Assembly: GCA_023435705.1 (NCBI GenBank)
Contig: JAEYRH010000004.1
Coordinates: 62,001 to 126,000 of the forward strand
Length of the DNA stretch: 64,000 nucleotides
Direction: 5' to 3'
Source: Bacillota bacterium
Lineage (GTDB): Bacteria > Bacillota > Clostridia > Christensenellales > UMGS416
The position numbers and the translations under genes were made by a program. Numbering within the stretch: position 1 is the first letter of the stretch; the number at the start of each line of letters is the position of its first letter. This document shows positions 8,588 to 17,877 of this stretch, piece by piece. The notes beneath the pieces are model-generated. The model was not told the DNA's origin. It worked only from the letters and a program-made list of their open reading frames with translations, and ran no database searches.

Positions 8588-8600
8588 ATTTACATACATG

Positions 8601-8609
8601 TGGTATAAT
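8601..8609 (+). promoter_or_regulatory. Extended -10 promoter of the GH95 gene
   Basis: TGG-TATAAT forms an extended -10 element. No convincing -35 box is visible; operator site A occupies that position. Confidence 0.5.
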
Positions 8610-8656
8610 AAAAATGCTGTTTCCAGTATACAACATGTTTTTTGGAGGTGTACATC

Positions 8657-11008
8657 ATGGACCACCCATTTCACCTTCGCTACAGCTCACCCTCCGACGC
8701 CTGGGGAGATGCAATCCCGCTGGGCAACGGCAGGCTGGGCGCGATGGTCTACGGCCACACCAACCTGGAGCGGGTTCAATTGAACGACGATTCCCTGTGG
8801 TATGGCGCCTTCATGGACCGCAACAACCCCTCCCTCCGCGAAAAACTGCCGGAGATCCGGCGGCTGGTGCTGGAGGGTGATATCTACCACGCCGAGGAGA
8901 TGATCCTGCAATACATGGCCGGCACTCCCGGCTGCATGCGGCACTACACCCACCTGGGAGAGCTCGATCTGGCGCTAAACCAGCACCTGCCCTTTGCCAT
9001 AGGCTCCCTGCCCAACAGCGACGGCGCGGAGGGCTATGCCTCCGACCTGGATTTGATGACAGGCGTGCTGAACATCCGCCACACGCAAGCCGGCGTGCAA
9101 TACCACCGGGAGATGTTTGCGAGCCACCCGGCGCAGGTGCTCTGCATCCGCCTGACCAGCGGCAAGCCCGGCGCAATCAACCTGGACGTGATGATGAACC
9201 GCATTGCCATTTCCGACGCAGTCGCGATGGATGATCGCCGGCCCGGCAGGCGGGTGAGCGGCGGCGGCTGGCCCGCCCCCATCGCCGACTCCATCCGCAC
9301 CGTGGATGACCGCACGATCCTGATGCGCGGCCATGACTCGGAGATCGAGTTTGCCACAGCGGTGCGTGTGCTCTGCGACGGCGAGCTCAGAAACCCGGTC
9401 ACCCAGCTGCTGGCGCGCAATGCCAGCGAAGTGTTGTTGGTTCTGGCTTCTTCCACCTCCAACCGCTCCGACGACCCCGCTACCGATGTGATGAAGCGGC
9501 TGGATGAAGCGGTGCAGAAGGGCTTTGACGCGCTGAAGGCCGAGCATGTGGCCGATTTCTCTGCGTTGATGGGCCGCTGCGAGCTGGACCTGGGCCCCGC
9601 CCCCGACCTGCCCACAGACAAGCGGATCGAGGCCGTGAAAAACGGCGCCAACGACCCGGCTTTGGCGGCGCTTTATTTCCAGTTTGGCCGCTACCTCATC
9701 GTGGCCGGCGGCCGCGAGGGCAGCTCGGCGCTGAACCTGCAGGGCATCTGGTGCGCCGATTTCTCCCCGATGTGGGACAGCAAATACACGATCAACATCA
9801 ACCTGCAGATGAACTACTGGCCGGTGGAGATGGGCAACCTCTCCGAGCTGCACATGCCGCTCATGGATCTGCTGGAGGTCATGCAGGAAAAGGGGCGCGA
9901 GACCGCCCGCGTGATGTATGGCATGCGCGGCATGGTGTGCCACCACAACACCGACTACTACGGCGACTGCGCCCCGCAGGACTGGTATATGGCAGCAATG
10001 CCCTGGGTGACCGGCAGCGCGTGGCTGGCGATGCACATCTGGGAGCACTACCTGTATACCAAAGACCTGGGCATCCTCCGCCGGATGTATCCGGTGATGC
10101 GCGACATGGCGCTCTTTTATGAGGACTTCCTCATGGAAGTGGATGGCAAGCTGATCACCTGCCCCTCCATCTCGCCGGAAAACCGCTACCTGCTGCCCGA
10201 CGGCTACGACACGCCTGTGTGCGCGGCACCGGCCATGGACAACCAAATCCTGCGGGAGTTCTTCGCGGTGCTCATCGAGACGCAGAAGCTGCTCGGTGTG
10301 GACACCGACCAGTCGGCAAAATATGCCGCCATCGCGGAAAAACTGCCCAAAGACCAGATCGGCTCCAAGGGCCAGCTGCTGGAGTGGGACAAGGAATACC
10401 CCGAGCTCACGCCGGGCATGAGCCACATTTCGCACCTGTATGCCTGCTACCCCGGCAGCGCGATCAACTGGCGCGACACGCCGGAGCTGATGGATGCGGT
10501 GCGCAAGTCACTGGAGATCCGCGTGCAAAACGGCGCCGGTGTGGGCGGCTGGCCGCTTGCCTGGTACATCAACATCTACGCCCGGCAGCTGGACGGCCAG
10601 CTTGCGGACGCCGCGATCAGCAAAATGATTGGCCGGTCCTCCGCACGCAACTTCTTCAACGGCCGCAGGGTGTTCCAGATCGACGGCAACCTGGGCGCGG
10701 CGGCGGGCATTGCCGAGTGCCTGATGCAAAGCCACCTGGCGCTGCACCTGCTGCCGGCGCTGCCCCCATCCTGGAAAGACGGCAGCGCCAAGGGCCTGCG
10801 GGCCCGCGGCAGCATCGGGGTGGACCTGGCCTGGAAGGCCGGCAAGCTGACCGAAGCCATTATCACGCCGCGATTTGACGGCCCGGTGGAAGTGGTGGGA
10901 GACACACTGCGGGTCACCTGCGAGGGGGCCGCGGTGCCGGTTGTGAAAACGGCAATCGGGTTCTCGTTTGCGGCACAGGGCGGCAAGGCCTACAGGCTGG
11001 TGCCCTGA
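8657..11008 (+). CDS. GH95 alpha-L-fucosidase/alpha-L-galactosidase
   Basis: 783 residues, full-length GH95. The N-terminal beta-sandwich opens with DAIPLGNGRLGAMVYG and LNDDSLWYG; the (alpha/alpha)6 barrel has NINLQMNYWP (Asn380 and Asn382), PSISPEN (Glu508, general acid) and QIDGNLG (Asp676, base). These match the Asn/Asn/Asp plus Glu set described for Bifidobacterium AfcA, so an inverting alpha-1,2-L-fucosidase or alpha-L-galactosidase is expected. No signal peptide: intracellular. The ATG at 8657 follows TTTGGAGGTG; an upstream in-frame TTG overlaps that Shine-Dalgarno and is rejected. An MFS transporter gene follows 50 bases downstream, probably in the same operon. Confidence 0.92.
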   Translation: MDHPFHLRYSSPSDAWGDAIPLGNGRLGAMVYGHTNLERVQLNDDSLWYGAFMDRNNPSLREKLPEIRRLVLEGDIYHAEEMILQYMAGTPGCMRHYTHLGELDLALNQHLPFAIGSLPNSDGAEGYASDLDLMTGVLNIRHTQAGVQYHREMFASHPAQVLCIRLTSGKPGAINLDVMMNRIAISDAVAMDDRRPGRRVSGGGWPAPIADSIRTVDDRTILMRGHDSEIEFATAVRVLCDGELRNPVTQLLARNASEVLLVLASSTSNRSDDPATDVMKRLDEAVQKGFDALKAEHVADFSALMGRCELDLGPAPDLPTDKRIEAVKNGANDPALAALYFQFGRYLIVAGGREGSSALNLQGIWCADFSPMWDSKYTININLQMNYWPVEMGNLSELHMPLMDLLEVMQEKGRETARVMYGMRGMVCHHNTDYYGDCAPQDWYMAAMPWVTGSAWLAMHIWEHYLYTKDLGILRRMYPVMRDMALFYEDFLMEVDGKLITCPSISPENRYLLPDGYDTPVCAAPAMDNQILREFFAVLIETQKLLGVDTDQSAKYAAIAEKLPKDQIGSKGQLLEWDKEYPELTPGMSHISHLYACYPGSAINWRDTPELMDAVRKSLEIRVQNGAGVGGWPLAWYINIYARQLDGQLADAAISKMIGRSSARNFFNGRRVFQIDGNLGAAAGIAECLMQSHLALHLLPALPPSWKDGSAKGLRARGSIGVDLAWKAGKLTEAIITPRFDGPVEVVGDTLRVTCEGAAVPVVKTAIGFSFAAQGGKAYRLVP

Positions 11009-11058
11009 CTGCAGCCGATGCAATCCCGCGCAATCCTTGAATCATCCATGGAGACTAT

Positions 11059-12351
11059 ATGAAAAACGCAATCCTCTCATTTACAGGCAGCATCAAAGAT
11101 TCCTTCCGGCACGTGCAGGGCAATGCGCGTGCCGGATTGCTGACCCAACCGATCTGGTCCGTGCTGGGCAACCTGTTTACGCCCTATGTAACGCTCTATA
11201 TGCTGGCGGTGGGCTGCACCAACGAGCAGGTGGGGCAGATCAACGCCATCGGCATGGTCTTCGGCGTTGTGGTGGCTATCTTTGCCGGCTGGCTCACCAA
11301 CCGGATGGGGCGCCGCCTTGCCAACGCAGTGGGCGACATGCTCTGCTGGGTGTTGGCCAGCCTGCTCTGGGGCCTTTCCCAGAATGTGGTGTGGTTCATC
11401 ATCGCCGCCTGCGCCAAGTCCTTCATGCGCCTGAGCGGTGTGGCGTGGAACTGCGTGCTGAGCGAGGGCACGCCGCCGGAGCACCGGGTGAACATTTTCT
11501 GGTGGATCAGCATTGTGCAGACCCTTACGACATTTGTAACGCCGCTCATGAACCTGCTGATCGGGCCGTTCGGCCTGGTGCCTGCGATGCGCTGGGTGCT
11601 GATTGGATCCTCGGTGGTGCTGACCATCGCTGTGATCATCCGCTATGGCATGATGCGGGAGCTGCCGGTGGGAGTGGAGCAGCAAAAAGCGGCCAAAGGC
11701 GAATCCCCTCTGGCGGCGCTGAAGGGCTATCTGCCCATCCTGAAGCTCATCTTTTCAAGCCCTCTGCTGCTGATCAGCATCCTGATGCGGACGCTCTATT
11801 ACGTGCAGATCCAGCTGAAAGCAACCTTTATGCCAATCACCGTGGTGCATGGAATGGGGTTTGCAGACCAGATCATCGGCACATTGAATTTCGTGACAGG
11901 CGCCGTGATGCTGCTGGCGCAGTTCATCCTGCTGCGCAGGCTGCGCACGCTCTCCACAGAAAAGGCGCTGGTGATCAGCCTGAGCACGCTGGCAATCAGC
12001 TCATTGATCCTGGTCGTGGCGCCAGCCAACTCCATGCCGCTGCTGATCCTAAGCACCGTGCTTTCTGCTGCGGGGTCGGTGGTCTCCGCCATGCTGGTGG
12101 ACACCTCGATGGCCAACGCCATGCCGGACAACGAGCGGGCGCAGCTGCTCTCGCTTGTAACGGTGCTCACGGTGGCAATCTCCGCGCCGGCCATGTGGCT
12201 GGGCGGCGTGCTCTCCGACCTGCCGGACATCGGCACAAGGCTGCCGATGGCGATGATCGCAGCGTTCGTCGTGATCTGCCTGGCGCTCCTGTGGGCAGCG
12301 GCGAAGATGAAAAAGCGCTCACCGGAGCAGGCTGTGGAAACGGTAATGTAA
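11059..12351 (+). CDS. MFS transporter
   Basis: 430 residues with about 12 hydrophobic segments, a central cytoplasmic loop (about 200-225) and the MFS loop 2-3 signature GWLTNRMGRRLANAVGD. It lies 50 bases downstream of the GH95 gene on the same strand and likely shares its operon, so export or uptake of a mono- or oligosaccharide is a reasonable guess; the family gives no firm substrate. The start ATG at 11059 lies in a poor Shine-Dalgarno context (ATGGAGAC). The gene ends before a GC-rich terminator. Confidence 0.85.
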   Translation: MKNAILSFTGSIKDSFRHVQGNARAGLLTQPIWSVLGNLFTPYVTLYMLAVGCTNEQVGQINAIGMVFGVVVAIFAGWLTNRMGRRLANAVGDMLCWVLASLLWGLSQNVVWFIIAACAKSFMRLSGVAWNCVLSEGTPPEHRVNIFWWISIVQTLTTFVTPLMNLLIGPFGLVPAMRWVLIGSSVVLTIAVIIRYGMMRELPVGVEQQKAAKGESPLAALKGYLPILKLIFSSPLLLISILMRTLYYVQIQLKATFMPITVVHGMGFADQIIGTLNFVTGAVMLLAQFILLRRLRTLSTEKALVISLSTLAISSLILVVAPANSMPLLILSTVLSAAGSVVSAMLVDTSMANAMPDNERAQLLSLVTVLTVAISAPAMWLGGVLSDLPDIGTRLPMAMIAAFVVICLALLWAAAKMKKRSPEQAVETVM

Positions 12352-12375
12352 AAACAAACCAAACCAAACATGAAC

Positions 12376-12404
12376 AAAGCCGCCGGGGCAGCCCGGCGGT
12401 TTTG
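12376..12404 (+). terminator. Intrinsic terminator after the MFS gene
   Basis: GCCGCCGGG and CCCGGCGGT pair with a short GCAG loop and are followed by TTTT. A near-copy of the stem recurs at 12594-12622. Confidence 0.7.
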
Positions 12405-12590
12405 GCATAAACTCCTTTCGCCCTCTGCGGAGGGCACCTCCCTCAAGAGGGAGGTATGGAAGGCATGAACTTAGCTCATTATCTCCTTAATAGAATGAGA
12501 TGTCATCATATTGCACCGCGGAGGTGCAATGATGTAGAAGCCAGGGGGTATTCCCCAGAGGAAAAGTATAGCGACTCTGCCAACGTAACG
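12405..12590. repeat. Gene-free stretch made of small palindromes
   Basis: This stretch contains ACCTCCCTC/GAGGGAGGT (about 12446-12465) and a hairpin with arms ATTGCACC/GGTGCAAT (about 12510-12530). It resembles dispersed palindromic repeats of clostridial genomes. A short open frame crosses it but has no gene-like features. Confidence 0.45.
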
Positions 12591-12593
12591 AAC

Positions 12594-12622
12594 AAAGCCG
12601 CCGGGCGAAACCCGGCGGCTTT
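12594..12622. terminator. Terminator serving the minus-strand GH95-like gene
   Basis: A perfect GCCGCCGGG/CCCGGCGGC stem is flanked by AAA and TTT. It is 25 bases downstream of the stop at 12647 when read on the minus strand, and the same symmetry could stop plus-strand read-through. Confidence 0.7.
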
Positions 12623-12646
12623 GGTTTTGTTGGTTGGGATTGTGGC

Positions 12647-15070
12647 TTAGAAGTCGATTTCAACCTCGATCTTCTCGCCGGCCTTGAACGCATACTCAAT
12701 GTGGTCGCCGTTGACCGCCATGGCCTTGCCGTTCACGCGGAACGCCTTCATGGCCTTGCGGCAGCGCAGCGTGAGCGTCTGGGCCTGGTTGGAGGTGAGC
12801 GTGGCTGTAAGACCCTTGGCCGTCCAGTCCATGCGCTCCAGCTTGGCCCAGGTGTAGAGCCACACGCCCTCGATGGCGCCCTTGTCAATGGACCGGGGCA
12901 GAGAGGGCAGGAACTCGACGGTGCCGGGCTCGGAGAAAATGCACATCTCAATGAGGATCGCCGGCATGCCGCCCTGCAGGTCGGGGAACTGGCCCTTGTA
13001 GGGGAAGTGCCTGGTCTGCAGCGTGGGGGTCACAAAGCCGTGCTCGATGAGCTGCGACAGGTTCTGCATCATCTCATCGGTGTCCTTCAGGCGGATGGCG
13101 GACAGGCAGCGGTGGATGATGCCGTGGGCGGAGTCATCCTGCTGGCCGCGCTTGCGGTTGGAAAGCTTGATCGCCTGCGCCAGCTCCGGCTCCTTTTCCC
13201 AGGTGACCGCGCGGCCCGGCCACACGTCGTAGTGGTGGGACACATGGCGGTGGTTGTAGTTTTCCTCGATCGTGGGCCAGGACCACTCTTTGAGCGCGCC
13301 GCCCTCGTCCAGCTGGTAGTTCGGCAGCGCCTCGCGCTGGGCTTCCCAGTGGGCGATGTTTTCCTGCTCAATGCCCAGCGTGTTGCAGGCGTCGATCAGG
13401 TTGTCGATCACTTCGCGGGCGATGGCGATGTCCATCACCGAGTTGATGCGGGTGGGGCTGTGGTCCTTGCAGGTCACAGTGCCGAAGTCCGGGTTCGGCG
13501 TGGGGTCTTCCGGCGAGAAGGACGGATAGAAGATCACCTTGCCGTCGGGGCCATGGTCGCAGGCATAGTCCTCAAAGAACAGCGCCATTTCCTTGAGCGC
13601 GGGCACCAGGCGGTTCTTCAGGAACTCGCGGTCACCGGTGACCAGCCAGTAGCCCCACAGCTCGTTGTAGATCCAGCCCAGGCAGCCTGTCCACGCATAG
13701 TGCGGATAGGTCTTGCTGAAGTGGTAGAAGAGGCCCGAGTCATAGTCGCAGTGCACGCTGCAGAGCAGGCCGCGGGCGCCGAAGAGCTTCTTGGCGTTGA
13801 TGCGGAAGTCTTCAAACTTGGTCTCGTAATACTTGAAGTACACATCCATCTCATCAAAGAGGCCCGTGTTGTTGCCGGCGCACACCTGCAGGTTGGTGTT
13901 GATGTTGTGCTGGCCCCACATCGGCGGGATGTTGCCGGTGTCCATGATCTGATAGAAACGGCCCATGTCATAGAGCTTGTCCATCAGCATGCCGTCCAGC
14001 TCCACATCGGCGCAGTTGCGGTTGATCAGCTCCTCGGCAGACAGCGCGAAGTCGGCCTTGTCGCCCATGAAAAGGCGGGAGCGGCCCATGCGGGAGCCCA
14101 TGTATTCCTGGTTATAGGCCAGCAAGCCGTTGAAATCGGGGTCCATCGCCAGCACTTCGTCCACAACGGGCTTGGCGCAGGCAAAGGTGAAGTCGCCTTC
14201 AAACTTGACGGTCTTGGAGAGGATCATCAGGCTGTCAGCACCGGAGACGCGGATGCCCTTCTCCAGGCGCTCGGTCTTGCCGCCCTTCCGGATGAAGCGG
14301 ATCACGGACACATAGCCCTTCTGGCCGAAATCGGGGTTGTAGGCCCACTTCAGCGTGATCAGGTCCTCAGAGATCTCAAGCTCGTGGGAGCAATTCTCCA
14401 ACTTGGTCATCCTGGCAAACATGCCGGTCTTTTCGCCGGGCAGCGTGATGATGATCTCGGCATCCAGCTTGCCCTTGGGGGCGTTGAAGCGCTGCACCAC
14501 CACATCGCCCTTGTAGGCGGCAAACAGTTCGCGGGAGAAAGCGCCATTGTCGTTTTCCCACTGCACGGTCACCTTGCCGTTCATCATATCGAGCCAGCGC
14601 AGGTAGTTCTTGGTGGCACCTGCTTCGGGCTGCTTGACGTCCAGCCAGAACGCCCTGTTGAGGTGCAGGCTGGAGGGCGGCACGATGTTGTCGTTCCACT
14701 TGTTCATGATGGGGCCGAAACCGGCGTCCATCTGCGCCTTATGCACAAGGTCACCCGCCTCTTCCAGCTTGCCCTCCAGCAGGAGCTTGCGCACCTGGGG
14801 CATCACACCGGTGAGGTCCGGCGGTTCGGGCGTCTTGGCCCACTGGGGTGTATAGAGCGCTTCCTGCGTGAAGGTGAACTCCTCGTTGTAGGGGTCGCCC
14901 ATGATGTCAATGCGCTGGAAGCCGTTGCCGGTGCTGATGATGTCTGCCCAATCCTTCGACGGGGCCAGGCTGCACACACTGCGCTCCGGCAGGATCTTCT
15001 TGCGCAGTTCCAGCGGCATTGCGCCGTATTTGAACTGGAAGGGCACCATAATCTTGGCAAGTCGCGACAT
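12647..15070 (-). CDS. Divergent GH95-like glycoside hydrolase (paralogue 1)
   Basis: 807 residues. The barrel keeps the GH95 pattern: NINTNLQV (Asn389, Asn391), FYPSFSPED (Glu521), HRHVSHHYDVWPG, and FPDLQGGMPAI (Asp697) where canonical members have QIDGN.G. All catalytic residues of GH95 therefore seem present. The N-terminal ~270 residues differ from the canonical enzymes and begin with a family-specific MPLELRKKILPERSVCSL block. Three close paralogues lie at 19800-27103. No signal peptide. Start: ATG 15070, 8 bases after AAGGAGA; the ATG two codons upstream sits too close to the Shine-Dalgarno. It may be expressed from its own promoter at 15087-15114. A fucosidase-like specificity is inferred only. 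Confidence 0.8.
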   Translation of the reverse strand: MSRLAKIMVPFQFKYGAMPLELRKKILPERSVCSLAPSKDWADIISTGNGFQRIDIMGDPYNEEFTFTQEALYTPQWAKTPEPPDLTGVMPQVRKLLLEGKLEEAGDLVHKAQMDAGFGPIMNKWNDNIVPPSSLHLNRAFWLDVKQPEAGATKNYLRWLDMMNGKVTVQWENDNGAFSRELFAAYKGDVVVQRFNAPKGKLDAEIIITLPGEKTGMFARMTKLENCSHELEISEDLITLKWAYNPDFGQKGYVSVIRFIRKGGKTERLEKGIRVSGADSLMILSKTVKFEGDFTFACAKPVVDEVLAMDPDFNGLLAYNQEYMGSRMGRSRLFMGDKADFALSAEELINRNCADVELDGMLMDKLYDMGRFYQIMDTGNIPPMWGQHNINTNLQVCAGNNTGLFDEMDVYFKYYETKFEDFRINAKKLFGARGLLCSVHCDYDSGLFYHFSKTYPHYAWTGCLGWIYNELWGYWLVTGDREFLKNRLVPALKEMALFFEDYACDHGPDGKVIFYPSFSPEDPTPNPDFGTVTCKDHSPTRINSVMDIAIAREVIDNLIDACNTLGIEQENIAHWEAQREALPNYQLDEGGALKEWSWPTIEENYNHRHVSHHYDVWPGRAVTWEKEPELAQAIKLSNRKRGQQDDSAHGIIHRCLSAIRLKDTDEMMQNLSQLIEHGFVTPTLQTRHFPYKGQFPDLQGGMPAILIEMCIFSEPGTVEFLPSLPRSIDKGAIEGVWLYTWAKLERMDWTAKGLTATLTSNQAQTLTLRCRKAMKAFRVNGKAMAVNGDHIEYAFKAGEKIEVEIDF

Positions 15071-15086
15071 GTTCATTCTCCTTTGT

Positions 15087-15114
15087 CTTATACTTGGTGG
15101 AACAGCTGTTCCAA
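15087..15114 (-). promoter_or_regulatory. Internal promoter overlapped by a 16-bp perfect palindrome
   Basis: On the minus strand TTGGAA (15109-15114) lies 16 bases from TATAAG (15087-15092). The perfect palindrome TGGAACAGCTGTTCCA (15098-15113) covers the -35 box and spacer, a classic repressor position. Confidence 0.5.
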
Positions 15115-15139
15115 AACCACGGTTTGAGGGCGGGTTGCC

Positions 15140-16651
15140 TTACTTCTGCTTGAAATATTGGCTGACCAGGAAGCGCATGACGTCGCTGGGCTGCTCGCGG
15201 GCAAACTCCGCTTTGTCGCCAAACACCATGCCATAGGGCGCTTCCGTCGTATAGGGATCCCACTGGGGCATGGGCTCGCCGGTGGAGTCATTGCCGTTGG
15301 GGTCGCCCTTGATGATGAAGTTGACCCAGTAATTGCACATCTGGCGGGCCAGATCGTAGTGCTTGCCCACGAAGGGCCGCCAGCACTTGGCCAGGTTTTC
15401 AAAGAAGAACCAGAGGTCCACCGAGTGGAAAGTGCCGGGGTTGTCCCAACCGGGGATCTCCGGATCGAAGTTGTAGTAGTAGAACGGCGTGCCGGCCTTG
15501 GTGTCGGTGTTGGCCTGCGCGGCGATGCGAATGGCATACTCCAGGCCGCGGATCGATGCCTTTTTGTTCATCTCCTCCACGGTGCCGGCGGCGCAAAGCT
15601 TCATAAACTCGTCGGCGTCGCTGCCAAACATCTTCTCCGCTGACGCGCGGAATTCCTCCACCGAGGCGGCCTTGGGATCCACATAGAACTCGTCGGAGGT
15701 GTGGCCCATCATCACGGGCACCTTCCAGCGCTTGTTTTCCAAAAACCGCTCAAAGGAATAGCCGGTGATGAACCGGTCATCCAAAATGGAGCCCCAGTGG
15801 CCCCGGCTCTCCAGCGCCTTCTGGAGCACAAAACGGCTGTCCAGCTTGCGGGCCTCGGCAAGAGTCGAAACGCCCAGGCGTTCAAAGAACTTGATGCCAT
15901 CCTGCTCGGCTTCTGCCAGCGTGCGGGTGCTGGGCGCGCGGTGGTTCGGGTACACCTTGGTGAAGATGCCGCTTTCCACAATCGCCTTTTGGAAAAGGCC
16001 CTCGGTCTGCGGCGAGGTGAGCATATACATCACGCTGGCGCCGCCGGCAGACTGCCCGCCGATGGTGATGTTATCGGGGTCGCCGCCGAAGGCAGCAATG
16101 TTGCGCTTCACCCACTCGGTGCCAAACTTCTGGTCCAGATGGCCGAAGTTGGTGGGTGCGTCCGGCGACTCGGCGGTGATATCCGGGTGGGCCAAGAAGC
16201 CAAACACATTGAGGCGGTAGTTGATCGTGACCACGACGATGCCCCGGCGGGCGATGCGCTCGCCGTCAAACTCCATTTCGGCCGTGTTGCCTACCTGCAG
16301 GCCGCCGCCGAAATACCACACATAGACGGGCAGCTTTTCGTCGGTGGCGCAGGCCGGCGTCCAGACGTTCAAATGGAGGCAGTCCTCCCCCATGGGGATC
16401 TCCGGATCCACAGCCCACTCGCGGGTGTAGATATCTTCCTTGTTCACACCGGTGGGCGCTTGCAGCGAAATGGGGGCGAACTCAAACGCCTTGAAAACGC
16501 CGTCCCAATTCTTGGCCGGCTGCGGCGCCCTCCAGCGGTTTTCCCCGATGGACGGGGCTGCAAAGGGGATGCCCTTGAAGCTGGTGATGCGGGGGTCTGC
16601 CGCCGGCAGCCCTTTGATCACGCCATTTTCCACAGTGACCACTCTAAGCAT
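15140..16651 (-). CDS. Type-B carboxylesterase (PnbA-like)
   Basis: 503 residues of the alpha/beta-hydrolase carboxylesterase type-B family. Visible motifs: SFKGIPFAAP, EDCLHLNVWTP, oxyanion loop YFGGGL, nucleophile elbow GGQSAGG (Ser201), and a C-terminal FHSVDLWF segment carrying the catalytic His. No secretion signal, so it is cytoplasmic, probably removing acyl groups from imported glycans or small esters. ATG 16651 follows GGGAAGGGAG; upstream in-frame codons lack support. It lies 69 bases upstream of the divergent GH95-like gene on the same strand and divergent from an AraC regulator that may control it. Confidence 0.88.
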   Translation of the reverse strand: MLRVVTVENGVIKGLPAADPRITSFKGIPFAAPSIGENRWRAPQPAKNWDGVFKAFEFAPISLQAPTGVNKEDIYTREWAVDPEIPMGEDCLHLNVWTPACATDEKLPVYVWYFGGGLQVGNTAEMEFDGERIARRGIVVVTINYRLNVFGFLAHPDITAESPDAPTNFGHLDQKFGTEWVKRNIAAFGGDPDNITIGGQSAGGASVMYMLTSPQTEGLFQKAIVESGIFTKVYPNHRAPSTRTLAEAEQDGIKFFERLGVSTLAEARKLDSRFVLQKALESRGHWGSILDDRFITGYSFERFLENKRWKVPVMMGHTSDEFYVDPKAASVEEFRASAEKMFGSDADEFMKLCAAGTVEEMNKKASIRGLEYAIRIAAQANTDTKAGTPFYYYNFDPEIPGWDNPGTFHSVDLWFFFENLAKCWRPFVGKHYDLARQMCNYWVNFIIKGDPNGNDSTGEPMPQWDPYTTEAPYGMVFGDKAEFAREQPSDVMRFLVSQYFKQK

Positions 16652-16774
16652 GGTGATTCTCCCTTCCCTGTCTCGCTGAATCGAATTTCTGAAACGCGCC
16701 CTCTCGAACGGACGCGGTGGCAATCGATCATAACCGTACTCAAACAAAGCCTCGCGGCAACAGCATTATTATAT

Positions 16775-16788
16775 GTTAGTTATATAAT
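16775..16788. promoter_or_regulatory. Degenerate ATTAG-N4-CTAAT-like site
   Basis: GTTAG-TTAT-ATAAT in the AraC/esterase divergent region matches the four-site palindrome with two differences. Weak. Confidence 0.2.
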
Positions 16789-16881
16789 CAACTCAATCTT
16801 TCAGCGCCCATTCGGATCATGTTGCAGATATCTTCCCGCTTTTCATTCCTATAACGGGAAACATTGAAAAGGCCGTGAACA

Positions 16882-16910
16882 TTGCCAGTTCCCCCTGTTT
16901 TTGATATCAT
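16882..16910 (+). promoter_or_regulatory. Promoter of the AraC gene
   Basis: TTGCCA (16882-16887) and TATCAT (16905-16910) have a 17-base spacer. Transcription would begin near 16917, so any start codon at 16882 is excluded. Confidence 0.55.
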
Positions 16911-16929
16911 AGAGGCGAGGTGTTCATTG

Positions 16930-17808
16930 TTGGCCAGATACGGATACAAGGACCGCTATGTCTTTTTTCTGAACGATTTACTGGAGCGCCAGACCGAGGA
17001 AAAACCGCACACCTACATCATTGAAGCCAATGGCATCATCTTTTGCCACACCGGCAAAATGCAGGTTTTGGTGGAAGGCACCGAATACACGATGGAGCCG
17101 GAAGACGTGCTGCTGGTGCGCGACGCCGAGTCTCACGCGATCACCATACTGGAATACCCCTGCGAATACAGCAAAGCCTATTTCAGTTTGCACTATTTCT
17201 ATGTGTTTGACCCCCAATACCGCATGATCCGCCCGTTTGCAGACCGGCCCCTGGGGGTGAACAACCTGATCCGCGGCAGCAGGATCAACTCCGCGCTGCT
17301 GCGCAGCTGCTTCCAGAGCATTGTGCAGGTGCCCGATGTGTATATGCGGCGCATCGCGGTGATGGGCGCGCTCACGATGGCGTTGAGCGAGATCAACCGC
17401 GTGTATGACCCCGCTGCCGTTGCCACCTGTGACACTCGCCCCGAGCTCACCCAAAAGATCATCAACCAGATCAACGAGCGCTTCACCGGCCATCTGGACC
17501 CTGATGAGATTGCCGCGGGCCTCTATATCTCCCGCTCGCAGTTTGACCGGATCATCAAGCAGGCCACCGGCGTCACCCTGTGGCACTACGTGACCACAAA
17601 GCGGCTGATCCACGCCCGGCACCTGCTGCACGAAGGCGTGATGATCAAGGAGGCCGCCGCGCGCTCCGGGTTCAGCGATTATTCCACGTTTTATAAGGCT
17701 TATATCAAATGGAACGACACGCCGCCCAAGATTGAGCGGCCCAATGATGAGAGTGACCCCATGCTCCGGCATTTCTACCAGCCGGATGACAGCAGCATGA
17801 TGTTTTGA
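16930..17808 (+). CDS. AraC-family transcription regulator
   Basis: About 292 residues. The N-terminal cupin-like sensor (about 15-165; GKMQVLVEGTEYTMEPEDVLLV) is followed by two helix-turn-helix motifs at the C-terminus (HLDPDEIAAGLYISRSQFDRI and MIKEAAARSGFSDYSTFYKAY). The frame opens upstream, but promoter boxes occupy 16882-16910, so the TTG at 16930 after GAGGCGAGG is the best start; an adjacent TTG at 16927 is equally possible. This type usually senses a sugar through the cupin and activates nearby catabolic genes. Its divergent neighbour is the esterase gene at 15140-16651. The last ~20 residues (PKIERPNDESDPMLRHFYQP) extend beyond the usual AraC end. Confidence 0.85.
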   Translation: MARYGYKDRYVFFLNDLLERQTEEKPHTYIIEANGIIFCHTGKMQVLVEGTEYTMEPEDVLLVRDAESHAITILEYPCEYSKAYFSLHYFYVFDPQYRMIRPFADRPLGVNNLIRGSRINSALLRSCFQSIVQVPDVYMRRIAVMGALTMALSEINRVYDPAAVATCDTRPELTQKIINQINERFTGHLDPDEIAAGLYISRSQFDRIIKQATGVTLWHYVTTKRLIHARHLLHEGVMIKEAAARSGFSDYSTFYKAYIKWNDTPPKIERPNDESDPMLRHFYQPDDSSMMF

Positions 17809-17814
17809 CGAAAT

Positions 17815-17839
17815 CGGCTGGGGATTCCATCCCCCGCCG
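17815..17839 (+). terminator. GC-rich hairpin after the AraC gene
   Basis: CGGCTGGGGAT (17815-17825) pairs imperfectly with ATCCCCCGCCG (17829-17839) around a three-base loop. No T tract follows, so termination is uncertain. A second small hairpin, ACCACC/GGTGGT, follows. Confidence 0.35.
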
Positions 17840-17877
17840 AAACCACCCCCTGGTGGTGTGCCCTGAGCATTCTTATC

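Noticed and set aside
12456..12650. A 64-codon frame between two terminators.
   Set aside because: It runs through palindromic repeats and a terminator stem; no gene-like protein sequence.
12701..15127. An ~800-codon open frame on the plus strand, antisense to GH95-like paralogue 1; a similar long antisense frame runs over 19572-21590.
   Set aside because: Composition rich in His, Val, Gly and Ala with no family motif; it mirrors the high third-position GC of the real minus-strand genes, and the same pattern recurs opposite every GH95-like gene.
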